Shown here piece after piece: positions 34,601 to 46,600 of a DNA stretch of 64,000 bases. Origin of the DNA: Mytilus galloprovincialis (lineage: Eukaryota; Mollusca; Bivalvia; Mytilida; Mytilidae). The notes beneath the pieces are model-generated. The model saw only the letters and a program-made list of their open reading frames with translations. It was not told the origin of the DNA and did not search any database. The position numbers and the translations under genes are program-made. The stretch spans positions 72,142,724 through 72,206,723 of the forward strand of contig NC_134846.1 of assembly GCF_965363235.1 (NCBI RefSeq). The letters are read 5' to 3'. Position 1 is the stretch's first letter. Every line of letters starts with the position of its first letter.

Positions 34601-37600
34601 TGAAGACCACATAAAGGCATATATGTCTAAGCCAAACCCAGATACCAAATCAATATTGATGAACTTAAACAATGAATAAAAACAAGACATATCAAGCTAA
34701 TTAAGTTAAGAATGAAGAATGATATAGGGATATACAGTTGATATTGTTTGTATTGACACCTTTAGCAGATGAACCAAGATAAACTAAATTGCTATAAAGA
34801 TAACTGTAGCAGATAGACATTTGATTCATAATTTGTTGATATCTACTTAATATGGTCAATGTCATCGATATCAAAACTTTATGGTGTTTTGTACAAAGTC
34901 CATAAGGGTAACCTATTGCTTAATTTGTATTGTTTACTAAATAGATATGAATTATTGATAATGAAAGTGAGTTAAAAGTTCATTGACTTTCTCTATTCAA
35001 GAAATTCATCAAAAATGTACTCCTAATTATAAACATTGGTTAGTTTAATGTTATAACAGTAGAATTTACCTTGCCCTCCTAATTATAAACATTGGTTGTT
35101 TTAATGTTTTTACAGCAGAATTTACCTTGCCATTTTCCATGTTAGTATCAAAATATCTCTTTACAGCTGTGATATCTCTACTTTTGTCAATGTCTAATCC
35201 CAACAATATTCTTTGGTAGACACTTGTGTGCATTTCAGGTTTATCAGCAGTCAGAATTCCTTTCTTTACTTCTAATTCAGTAACTGAAAGAACAATGTTG
35301 ATATAAACAAAAATAAATCTTCCCTGGTACATAAATTATTATAAGAGTTAAAAAAATAATTTTGCTTCTTGTACTTGACATAGTGACTGTTTGACTATGG
35401 AAAGTCATAAAAACCAAAGGTATTTGAATGAAAGAAAAAGATGACAAATGAGCAATTTCAACCCATTCTAGTTCATATTCTAATACATGTATAAGATGCC
35501 ATAAATTCATCAAAAATTACATCTTCAATGGTTTTCCCTTTTGATTAGAAATACACTAGTAATTTTTGGGGCCCTTTATAGCTTGCTGTTCTGTGTGAGC
35601 CAAGGCACCGTGTTGAAGACTGTACTTTGATCTATAATGTTGGTTTTTTTTACAAACTGTGACTGGAGAATTGTCTCATTGGCACTCATACCACATCTTC
35701 TTATATCTATTATTGGAAATAATTACCTGATTTAAAATAATTATGAAGTTTCTCTTCACTAAGTTGTGCTGCATTACATTGCATTACTGCTTGTCTTAGA
35801 ATATTTTGTAGAAGCATGAAAGTTTTCTCCCAACCAAGTGTGTCTTTAGCTTTCAGTTCTTCACATCCAACAGAATGATCACCATAAAATGTAAACTGTG
35901 ATCTGATTGGCTGAAAAGGAAAATATTTTTCTCCAAATTATCTAATTAGAATAAAATAAGATGAGTTGGTACATTTTGTATATGTCAATGTGACAGCAAC
36001 CCAATGACATAAAAAAAAACACCTAGAGGTCAACACACAGTTTTCAACAATATGTCTTTCTCTAAATTGTCCTTAGTCTAAGAAACAAGTGATTGCATTG
36101 AACAGATATGATAAAAAATTGCAATCAACAACAAATTCTACTAATGAATAAGCTAGAAGCTCTAAAGAGCCTGTGTCGCTCACCTTGGTCTATGTGCATA
36201 ATAAACAAAGGACACTCATGGATTCATGACAAAATTGTGTTTTGATGATGGTGGTGTTTTGTAGATCTTACTTTACTGAACATTTTAGCTGCTTACAATC
36301 ATCTCTATCTATAATGAACTTGGCCCATTAGTTTCAGAGGAAAATATTTTGTAAAAATTTACAATAAATTTACGAAAATTGTTAATAAAAATTGACTATA
36401 AAAGGCTGTTCACAGTATATCTCTATCTGTAATAATATTGAAGATAATAAACCAATAACTGCCACATTTTCTTATACACTACCTGTAAAATATATTTGGG
36501 TGGTTTAGCATTTTCATCAAGTCGATACCAAATATCCAGCAATGCAGCGTTCTCTGCTTCTTTCTCTGCAAATGTTTTTATAATTTCAAACTCTTCCTTC
36601 TCAATTTCTGTAGGTATTGGTGTAAAACCATATCTGTCTCCTGACAATAGCTATTATAAATAAAAGACAAACAACCAATAAAAATATACCTCCTATGCCC
36701 CCAAAGACAATTACCCAGTATTTAATTGGGCTGGATAAGCTAAAGTATTTTCAAAAGATATATGTTTTCTTGCATTTCTATATTCATGAAACTATATGCT
36801 TTAAACTCTATTTAATTATATTTAAAAAGGAGGTACAAGGCATTCAAGTGATTTTAATGAATGCTGAGTGATAGGATTCCTTTGTCAAATCAAATTATCT
36901 AAGTTATCTCCCCTTATATAGAATAGTTTTCAGACTTTTTGAATAAATCAAAACTTATTTCATAAAATCTCATAATTTTCTCATTCAAAACTAAAGCAAG
37001 GAGAAGACATGATAAGCCTTTCAGTGCGATATGATAAAATAAATATCTCTTCAGAATTTTACTTACAATAAAGTTAGGACCAAGAGAAATCTTCTGACAA
37101 TTTTCTACTTCCAACAAACAAATTTTCTCAACGGAATGGTCAATTTGGCTATCTTCTGTTACACCCCAGCGCATGTCTACAAACTGAAAGTCAAGGTTAA
37201 ATTTGGCACAGTACTCCTTCAGCAGTGGATTGACATCTCTGACAATGGCATTTCTTTCAGATCTCATATCTAGTCAAAAAAAGAAGATAAAACTTCAACC
37301 TCATGTCAGTTTTATTTAGATTATTAAATTATCTAAATATTACTTATCTATCAATCAAATTTTACAATTCAAGAGCATCAACTCTGAGTTAATGCAATGG
37401 AAAATGGTGAAAATTGAACCTGAAAAGATTTATGTGAAAAATAACAATATAACAAAATCATCAGATCTTAGCTCATAGCCAACTTAGTTATCATCCCAAA
37501 ACCTTTTAATTATACCATGCTTACACAATTCTATAAAAATCTAAAGGTTATTTGAGGCAACACTTATAATTCAACTTGACAAAATCAGATATCAATATGG

Positions 37601-40600
37601 GAGTAACATACCAGAAAATGTTGAGCTCATGAATATCCTGACTGTAGAATGAGGTAAATTAGGTAGATCATCCAAACATCCTTCTAACAACTTGTCAAAC
37701 TTAGCTTCAGCTTCCTTTATTTGATCTGTTAGTTTGTCTGAAAATGAAAGCATCAATAAATATGTAGGACTCTAAAGTGCGATGGGGACGCTAAAGTACA
37801 ATGGTCACCTAAAGTGCGAAAGTCTACGCTTAAGTCTGATGCCTCCATACGCTAAAGTCTGATAGTCCACGAAAGTATAGACGTATGAAGCGTAGTTGTA
37901 TTACGACGTTAACAGTCGCTTATACTAACCAAAAATGAACATGCCGGAAGATGAAATAAATAATGGAAGCAAACAGATTCAAATTAATGTTTACGTTTAC
38001 GTTAAAATATTGTCGATTTTATTGAAGAGTATAAACGTTGGTAAAATAAAGGCACACGTTTTCAAGCGTAAATCATAAATTGTCCATTAAAACATCAATG
38101 TGTACATACATTGTAGTAAAATATAACATGAATTAATACTCGCTATGAAAAAGGGGAAAGCTTGAACAACAACCCCTTTCTCTTGCATTTAAATTAAAGC
38201 TTGTACAAATAGATTTTATTTATTCCGACAATGACCGAATTTTGTATTTGCAACTGACAAGGGGATGTGTTAACATTAATAGGATGTGTAAACGGCAAGC
38301 TACCTCAGTTATCCAATACGACCCTTAAATTAAAAGCGTATCGCATTATATGTTATATCATAGCAAAATAGATTTAGCAAAAAGACTTGTTTTTAACATT
38401 AGTGCCCTTGAACCTTTCTCTTTTGTTCTATCACACTTTAGCGTGCTATACCATCGCACTTTAGCAAACAAACAACCATCGTACTTTAGCGTAGACCATC
38501 GCACTTTAGCATGACTATCCCACTTTAGAGTACAACAAATATATTTTGGATTCTTCTTATGTAACAAGATTCAAGGGTATACTTAAGTGGTATAAAATAA
38601 TACAGTTGTAGTTGTACATGTTCAAAATTATATGAATAAAAGACTATAAAAAAAATTATACTAGAATTTTGCATAAAAATGGAGAATCTGGGTTTCTCTG
38701 TGTTAAAAAATAAAAAAATAAATCTACATATTTGATATAATGACAGCTATAATATAGCCTATATCAGTATATATAAAACCATTAAAAAATACGCTTAAAA
38801 ATTCCTTTTCAGTACAAATTTTGGTACTTTTTTCTAGTAACTATGATCTTCATCCTAGACATAGGGGTTTCAAAATCAATAGGGATCTTTTTCTAATCAT
38901 ACATTACTATATATTTAATTAAGGTTGCAATTCAATTAATAAAAAGCATTTTTTATTATCCAGAAACCACTTTCATACACACATTTTTTGTCTACTTTTA
39001 GTAACTTTGATTTTGGTGTTAGCCTTAGTTACCTCATAATTAAATTTTGTTAATATTGAATATACCTGATCTTGTTTCTTCCTTCTTTTCATTGTTCTGT
39101 AAGGATCTTTAAATACAGAAAAGATAATAAACAAATATTTTCAAACCATTTCAAAACACAGAAGAAAGATGGACTACTTGTAAATAATAAAGCTATCAAA
39201 TATTTTATATTGGTCTTGCAGACAAAAAAAAGAAAGTATCCCAAATTCTATTACTTTGATTAAAAAATGGTAACCCATAAAACAAATTGATAGATGTGCC
39301 ATTGTACCAATGAATTGAGTGATGCACCTTATGAATATGTGATGCATATTAAGAATTGAGTGATGCACCTTATGAATTGACGGATGCACCTTATGAATTG
39401 AGTGATGCACCTTATGAATTGTGGGAAGCACCTTATGGATTGTGGAATTCACCTTTTGAATTGTGTGATGCACATTAAGAATTGAGGGATGCACCTTATG
39501 AATTGAGGGATGCACCTTATGAATTGAGTGATGAACCTCATGAATTAATGGATGCACCTTATAAACTGAGGGATGCACCTTATGAATTGAGGGGTGCACC
39601 TAAGAAAATGAAGGATGCGCTTTATGAATTGGGTGATGCACCTTATGAATTGAGGGATGCACCTTATGAATTGAAGGGTACACCTTATGAAATGAGGGCT
39701 GTACCTTATGAATTGAGGGATGCAACTTATGAATTAAGGTATGTACCTTATGAAATGAGGGCTGCACCCAATGAATTGAGTGATCACCTTATGAATTTTG
39801 TGATGCACTTTATGAAATGAGGGCTGTACCTTATGAATTGAGGGTTGCACCTTATGAATTGGGTGATGCACCTTATGAATTGAGGGATGCACCTTATGAA
39901 TTGAGGGGTGCATATAATGAATTGGATGATGCACCTTATGAATTGAGGGATGCACCTTATGAATTGAGTGATGAACCTCATGAATAGAGAGCCGTGGTGT
40001 AGTGGTTAGTGCATCGGACTACTAACACAAAGGTTCCTCGTTCGATTCCCGTTTGGGATGAAAATTTCAGGAACTCAATTTCCGGCTCTCCCTTGACACC
40101 ATCTGCGAGTATGGTCTTGAGGAAACGATGATAGTCCGTCGGAAGGGGACGGTAAATGGCTGGCCCATGTTAAGAGAGAGCCATATCTCTTCCACGTTAA
40201 AGACACCCTTGTAGATTTCAAAAAAGAGTAGGCTAATGCCGCTACAAGGCAGCACTCGCACCAAAAATGGGAAAGGGATTAATATAAGTTGCAAAACTTG
40301 TTTCCCAATCCACTATAAATAAATATGTTTAAACTAACCTAATGAATTAATGGATGCACCTTATGAATTGAGGGGTGCACCTTATGAAGGATGCACCTCA
40401 TGAATTGAGGGATGAACTTCATGAATTGAGAGATGCAAACTATGAATTGAGGGATGAACCTCATGAATTGAGTGTTGCACCTTATGAATTGAGGGATGAA
40501 CCTCATGAATTGAGTGTTGCACCTTATGAATTGAAGGATTCACCTTATGAATTTAGGGCTGTACCTTATGAATTGAGGGATGCACCTTATGAATTGAGGG

Positions 40601-43600
40601 ATGAACCTAATGAATTGAGTGATGAACCTCATGAATTAATGGATGCACCTTATAAACTGAGGGATGCACCTTATGAATTGAGGGGTGCACCTTAAGAAAT
40701 GAAGGATGCATCTTATGAATTGGGTGATGCACCTTATGAATTGAGGTATGCACCTTATGAATTGAGTGGTGAACCTCATGAATTGAGGGATGCACCTCAT
40801 GAATTGAAGGATGCACCTCATGAATTGAGGGATGCACCTTATGAATTGAAGGATGCACCTCATGAATTGTTTGAAGCACCTTATGGATTGTGGGGTGCAC
40901 TTTATGAATTTATGGATGTACCTTATGGATTGTAGGGTGCACCTTATATTGAGGGGTGCATCTTGTGAGTTGAGGGATGCACCTTGTGAATTGAGGGGTG
41001 CACCTTAAGAAATGAAGGATGCACCTTATGAATTGGGTGATGCACCTTATGAATTGAGGGTTGCAACTTATGAATTGAGTGATGAACCTCATGAATTGAG
41101 AGCTGCACCTTATGAATTGAGGGATGCACCTTATGAATTGAAGGATGCAACTTGTGAATTGAGGGATGCACCTTGAGAATTGAGGGATGCACCTCATGAA
41201 TTTAGGGCTGTACCGTATAAATTGAGGGATGCACCTTATGAATTGTGGGGTGCACTTTATGAATTGAAGGATGCACCTCATGAATTGAGGGATGCACCTT
41301 ATGAATCAAGGGATGCACCTTATGAATTGAAGGATGCACCTTATGAATTGTTGGAAGCACCTTATGGATTGTGGGGTGCACTTTATGAATTTATGGATGT
41401 ACCTTATGGATTGTGGGGTGCACCTTATGAATTGAGGGATGCACCTTGTGAGTTGAGGGATGCACCTTATGAATTGAGGGATGAACCTCATGAATTGAGT
41501 GATGTACCTTATGAATTGAGTGAAGCACCTTATGGATTGTGGGCTGTACCTTATGAAATGATGGATGCACCTTATGAATTGATGCATGAGGTAAAAATAT
41601 TAATTCCCATGCAATTATGATGGTTCAGGTAAAAAAGAAGAAGAAGAAGAAGAAGAAGAAGAAGAAGAAGAAGAAGAAGAAGAAGAAGAAGAAGAAGAAG
41701 AAGAAGAAGAAGAAGAAGAAGAAGAAGAAGAAGAAGAAGAAGAAGAAGAAGAAGAAGAAGAAGAAGAAGAAGAAGAAGAAGAAGAAGAAGAAGAAGAAGA
41801 AGAAGAAGAAGAAGAAGAAGAAGAAGAAGAAGAAGAAGAAGAAGAAGAAGAAGAAGAAGAAGAAGATGCTTTATTTCCATAAAATGGGCTCACAAGGAGC
41901 ATAATATAATATCATTGTAATATAATATTCTTTTACAAATATAATAAACAACACATAGTTACAAACACAAATAAGAAACAACAGTTATCACATATTAGTA
42001 TATATATAAAACCTTTGTCTCAGGCACACCTCTGGAAAGTAACAAAAAAGAATACTGTGAGTAGGCTAAATATATCTAGCTGAACTGCAAGAGGCACCAA
42101 GGGACGGTGCTATATGGCATGGTGGGTGCATATTAAAATGTGTATCGGGACATTAATGATATTGTAAGATATTGTAAGAAGTCGAACATAAATGGTATGT
42201 CATCCTCGTGCCTGGTGCAGAGGAGTCAGTACTATTTAAAGTGACACAACTGCAAGAGGCACCAAGGGACAATGCTAATTGACATGCCAAAGTGCACAAA
42301 TTACAAAAAAGATAAAATATTACCAGTTTAATAAAGAAAAATAATATCACAAACAAGAAGGTAATAGAACTTGTATGATGTGTCCTGTACCCCACCATGC
42401 CAACCTCGTGCCTAGTGCAGAAAGCCTGATTAAATATTTATCTTTTAAGTTATATTTTATCTTCATCAATTAACTCACAGACAGATATCAAAATATCAAG
42501 ATTCTCTACATTAAGAAGCCATATCAGTTTTTGACTAGGAATCAAATGCTTAAAGTTTGGGCATAGTAAGTCAATAGTGGAATTCAAATAATTTCTCTTA
42601 TCTTGTGATGATGTACATGAGACTAAAAAATGTTTTCATCATCAACTTCATTTGAGGTGCACCTGAGACATATTCTGTCTTGTCGGAGAGTACCCTGAAA
42701 GCGACCTTGTTCAATTCTTAGTCTGTGAGAAGAAATACGCAATCGAGTGAAATTTCTCCTCTGCTCAGGACTCAGGTGATTGTAATATAGTAAGGTATCT
42801 TTCAAGACCAAAATGAGTCTTAAAAGTGCTATAGCTACAAAGCTTCCCATCAGCACAATTATGCATTTGGTTTCTCCACTGTATTTCATAGTGCTCATAC
42901 AAAAACTTTTTAATTAAAATTTTGAATCTAAAGTTGCTTGCAAAGGTTAGACTGTCAACCCCATTAATTTTTTTTTGCAAATAGTTTAAAGATCCATACC
43001 AAGAGGGAATTTTTTATTCAAATAATAGCTTTGACTCTAAATATGCATCTTTTAGTAAGGGAAAGGATGAACCCAAATTTTCAAGCCGGTGCCAGTATCT
43101 GATCATAGATTTGGTGATATCAAAATGTAAAGGAAATCTCCCAAGTTCTGAAAGAGTGGCAAGGTTTGTTGCTCTTTTCCCCACACCTAGTAATAATTTA
43201 CAAATTTTCATATGTAATCTTTCTGAAAAAAGTTTAGGATAGGCTTGATCAACTGTAGAAGATATAAGTTAAAACATACTTCAAGATTTGTGGTGCAGGT
43301 TTTGTCACTTTTACTGTTGTTGGTTTCTTTATCATCATCGCTGTTCTCTATAACAGAAACAGTAGCATATTAATTTAAGATTTTTTATTTGTTTAATGAC
43401 ATCAATATAAAAGTTAGTAAATCATCTAAATCACTCATCTTTTGTGCACCTAAATGGGAATATTTTTTTCAACAGCAAAAATTATCCAATTCAAAATGAG
43501 GAAGCAACATGATCCATGTATTGACTTGTCAAAGATGAGACAAAAAATGATTTACACACTTAAGGTCAAGTTAGAGTAAATTGCTATGTCACAGATTTTG

Positions 43601-46600
43601 GCAATCTTTTTTCCAATTTATGCTCTTTCTCAACAAATGTTCACCTACTTTGAAAGAATTCAATCAATAATATTTTAGAAAAAAAAATAAAATAAATGCA
43701 TTATTTTTCCAATTATCATGTGTGTTCACCAAGCATAAGTTGTATGCAAAATGTTACTAAATCATATCTCTTTATTTCATATCAATTAAATAAAAAAATA
43801 AAAAAAATAAGTAAAGATCACATGAAACTTGTGAGATGCAAACATACTTTTTTTAATGAACAAAAAATACCTAACCTCATTGGATGACTTCTATATACAG
43901 ACTAAAGCCAAATAAACTGTTATCACAGAGATCACCGTGTATCATCGTACAGCGGATATAGGTACTAACCAAGCGGGCGTGAGCGATTTTGATCTTACAA
44001 GGTAACGAAAAATCTTTGTTTTGTTCACATAATATCAATGTGTACTTCAATCTAAACATAATTGCTGTTTTTAGAAATTATTTGGTCATAGGTTGATGAT
44101 TAGAGATGTCTCATTATTTTCCAAAAACAAGAGGGATTACTAAAAGCATGTGCAAATACTTGTAAGAGAAGTTGGCCCTCGTCTCATCCGATATAATTCT
44201 ATATTCATTGCAACTCTTTTTCTGATAGAAGCTAGGTCAATGTGTGTGTGTAATATAAAGTATGGCTGTTTCAATAATTGGCATTGAAATCTTTTATACA
44301 TATGTTATTTTTCGATATTTTATCCCTAAAGAAGCGTTGTGTACAGTGTTTAGCTGACCACATAAATCCTTAAGTACGGTGCATAGTTAAGTTGTTGTAC
44401 ACCGTACACAAAACTTTATTTTCATACTCGTTTATTACCCAAAAAGTTTCAAGGAATGAGTAGTCGCAGGTAGTTTTATGATAGGTAACTATTACTTTTG
44501 CCCTGTATTAGGTTTCTTTCAGATAAAACATGTAAATTTCGCAACAACTGTATCGAAATTGAAAGTTGGTGTTGACATTCACAACTATTTGCGCATGTAT
44601 AAGTTAATTGTTCTTATTAGAATATCAAAGTTGTTTTATGAATAGGAAAAAAATCGAAAATTATTTGGGAGCAGGAATTTCAAATGTTGAGAAATGTACA
44701 TTGAATATTGATAAATCAAAACATAGATTTTCGTTACCGTGTAAGGTCAAAATCGATCATGCCCGCTTGCTTAGTACCTATATCCGGTGTACTGATGATA
44801 CACGGTGGAGATATGTCTTGCTTTTTTGTAATTTTGATTATGCAAATGTCGAAATTAAAATAGCAATACTTCAACATGTTACACAAGTTAGGCAAATATT
44901 CAAAGTCAATGAACCATGACTGAGGTACATGGCTAATCAATCTCCAAGTAAATGAGATGTGCCAATTCTTATACATCGATACCAAATATCATTAATTATA
45001 AGTTGTTCTCTTTAAACAAACCAAAACATAAGCATTAACTTGTAAACTATGTAAAAGTTTCAAAGTCAATGAACCATGAAGAGGGGGTGGGGCTATATAA
45101 TCTCCATGGAAACGATACTTGCAAATGCCAATAAATGTAAATACCTAATATCATTGACCTAACATTAGCAGTTCATCTTAAACCGATCTAATCACTAACG
45201 AATGCATGTAAACTAAGCAAAAGTATCCAAGTTGATAGACCATGACTGAGGGAGCGGGGCCAAATATACTCCATGGAAATGAGATGCACTAACGTTTATA
45301 CAACTGAATAACAATCAATAATGGCCTGCCACTAATGGTTCCCCTTCAACTGACCTAATCACAAACTAATACATGTTAATTAAGCTAACTTTTGAAAGTC
45401 AATAGACCATGACTAAGGGGACGGAGCCAAATAATCTCCATGGAAATGAGAAATGCCCATTCTTATACAGCTGCATACCAAATATCATTGACCTTACACT
45501 AGTGGTTCCCAATAAACACACCTAATCACAAACTAATACATGTACATGTAAAATAAGCAAATGTTTCAAAGTCAATAGACCATGACTGAGGGGACATGGC
45601 CAAATTATCTCCATGGAAATGAGATGTGCCAATGCTAAGACAACTGTAAACCAAATATGATGACCTACAACTTGTGGTTCACCATAAAATAGATCTAATA
45701 TCACTAACTTATACATTGTTGATGCTGTCGCCACCACCCTGGAAATAGCATACCTATGTCTCTCTTTTCGACTCCATCAAGCAAGACAAAAAAGTCAATG
45801 AATACAATAACCTTGGTCTTGGTTATGGATCTGAGAAATTCAGATATACATACATTTGTATCATAAAACATAATGGTATACCTTGCCATTTATAACTGCA
45901 CCAAAAGATGATTTGTGCTTCAACACACCTGTAAGAACATAAAAAAAGTTTATCATGTGTTTTATCTAATTAACAAAAGGTTTTAATATTAGTTCTTTAT
46001 ACACATTATTTCATTCAAAAAATAAAGAATCTGAATTTCCAATGAAGTTCATCTCAGCAGAAAAATAAAAATGCTTGGAATACGAAATGTATTCATTATT
46101 TTTTAACAGTTGTGGTGTTTTTATTCTTAAGATAGATTCTCTCATATAGCTTTCTCATTTTCTTGCTGCAGCCAGTTTGTTTATTGAAATTACTATGCAG
46201 ACCATACTCATATTTGTCTTTTCCTTAAGTTATTTCCTGCTAAGCTATCTAACCTATATCTTGATGTGACCTGTGGTTGCCTTTATGTTTGTTTTGTTTC
46301 TGTGGTTTACAGTAAAACAGTTGTTCAAATTATGACAGAACTTAATAGATTGGTTTGACGAAAAAAATAATACAAAATATGTTGATTTAATAATGTAGAT
46401 ATACCGGTAGCTAAGATAGCTTGGCAGGGGAAAAAATGGCAACGTAGATAGGTCAAGATGATTTTAAGATTTTTCAGTATTTTTCTTCTTCATAATTTCA
46501 GCTATGCATCTACAGGCTGTAACAAGTAAAGAAAAACCTTCATATTACATAATAAAAGTGTTACCTGGCATGTTGGCAGACACAGGAGACTTCTTTGAAC

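Noticed and set aside
39986-40060. Functional tRNA gene
   Set aside because: A and B boxes are present, but the sequence continues into a SINE body and tail, is flanked by a 12-bp target duplication, and does not fold into an obvious complete cloverleaf.
39174-41620. Long repetitive frames (DAPYELR on plus, HPSIHKV and QFIRCIP on minus) as a repeat protein gene
   Set aside because: A 21-bp unit lacking stops opens all of these at once. The array is intronic, interrupted by a SINE, and has no start or splice context.
41572-41904. Poly-Lys, poly-Ser and poly-Leu open frames of 95-102 residues
   Set aside because: They are the three readings of the GAA/TTC microsatellite, without splice context or conserved flanks.
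44608-44919. Frame of 103 residues across the right end of the CAC-ended element
   Set aside because: It crosses the element terminus into the host repeat and has no recognisable protein motif.
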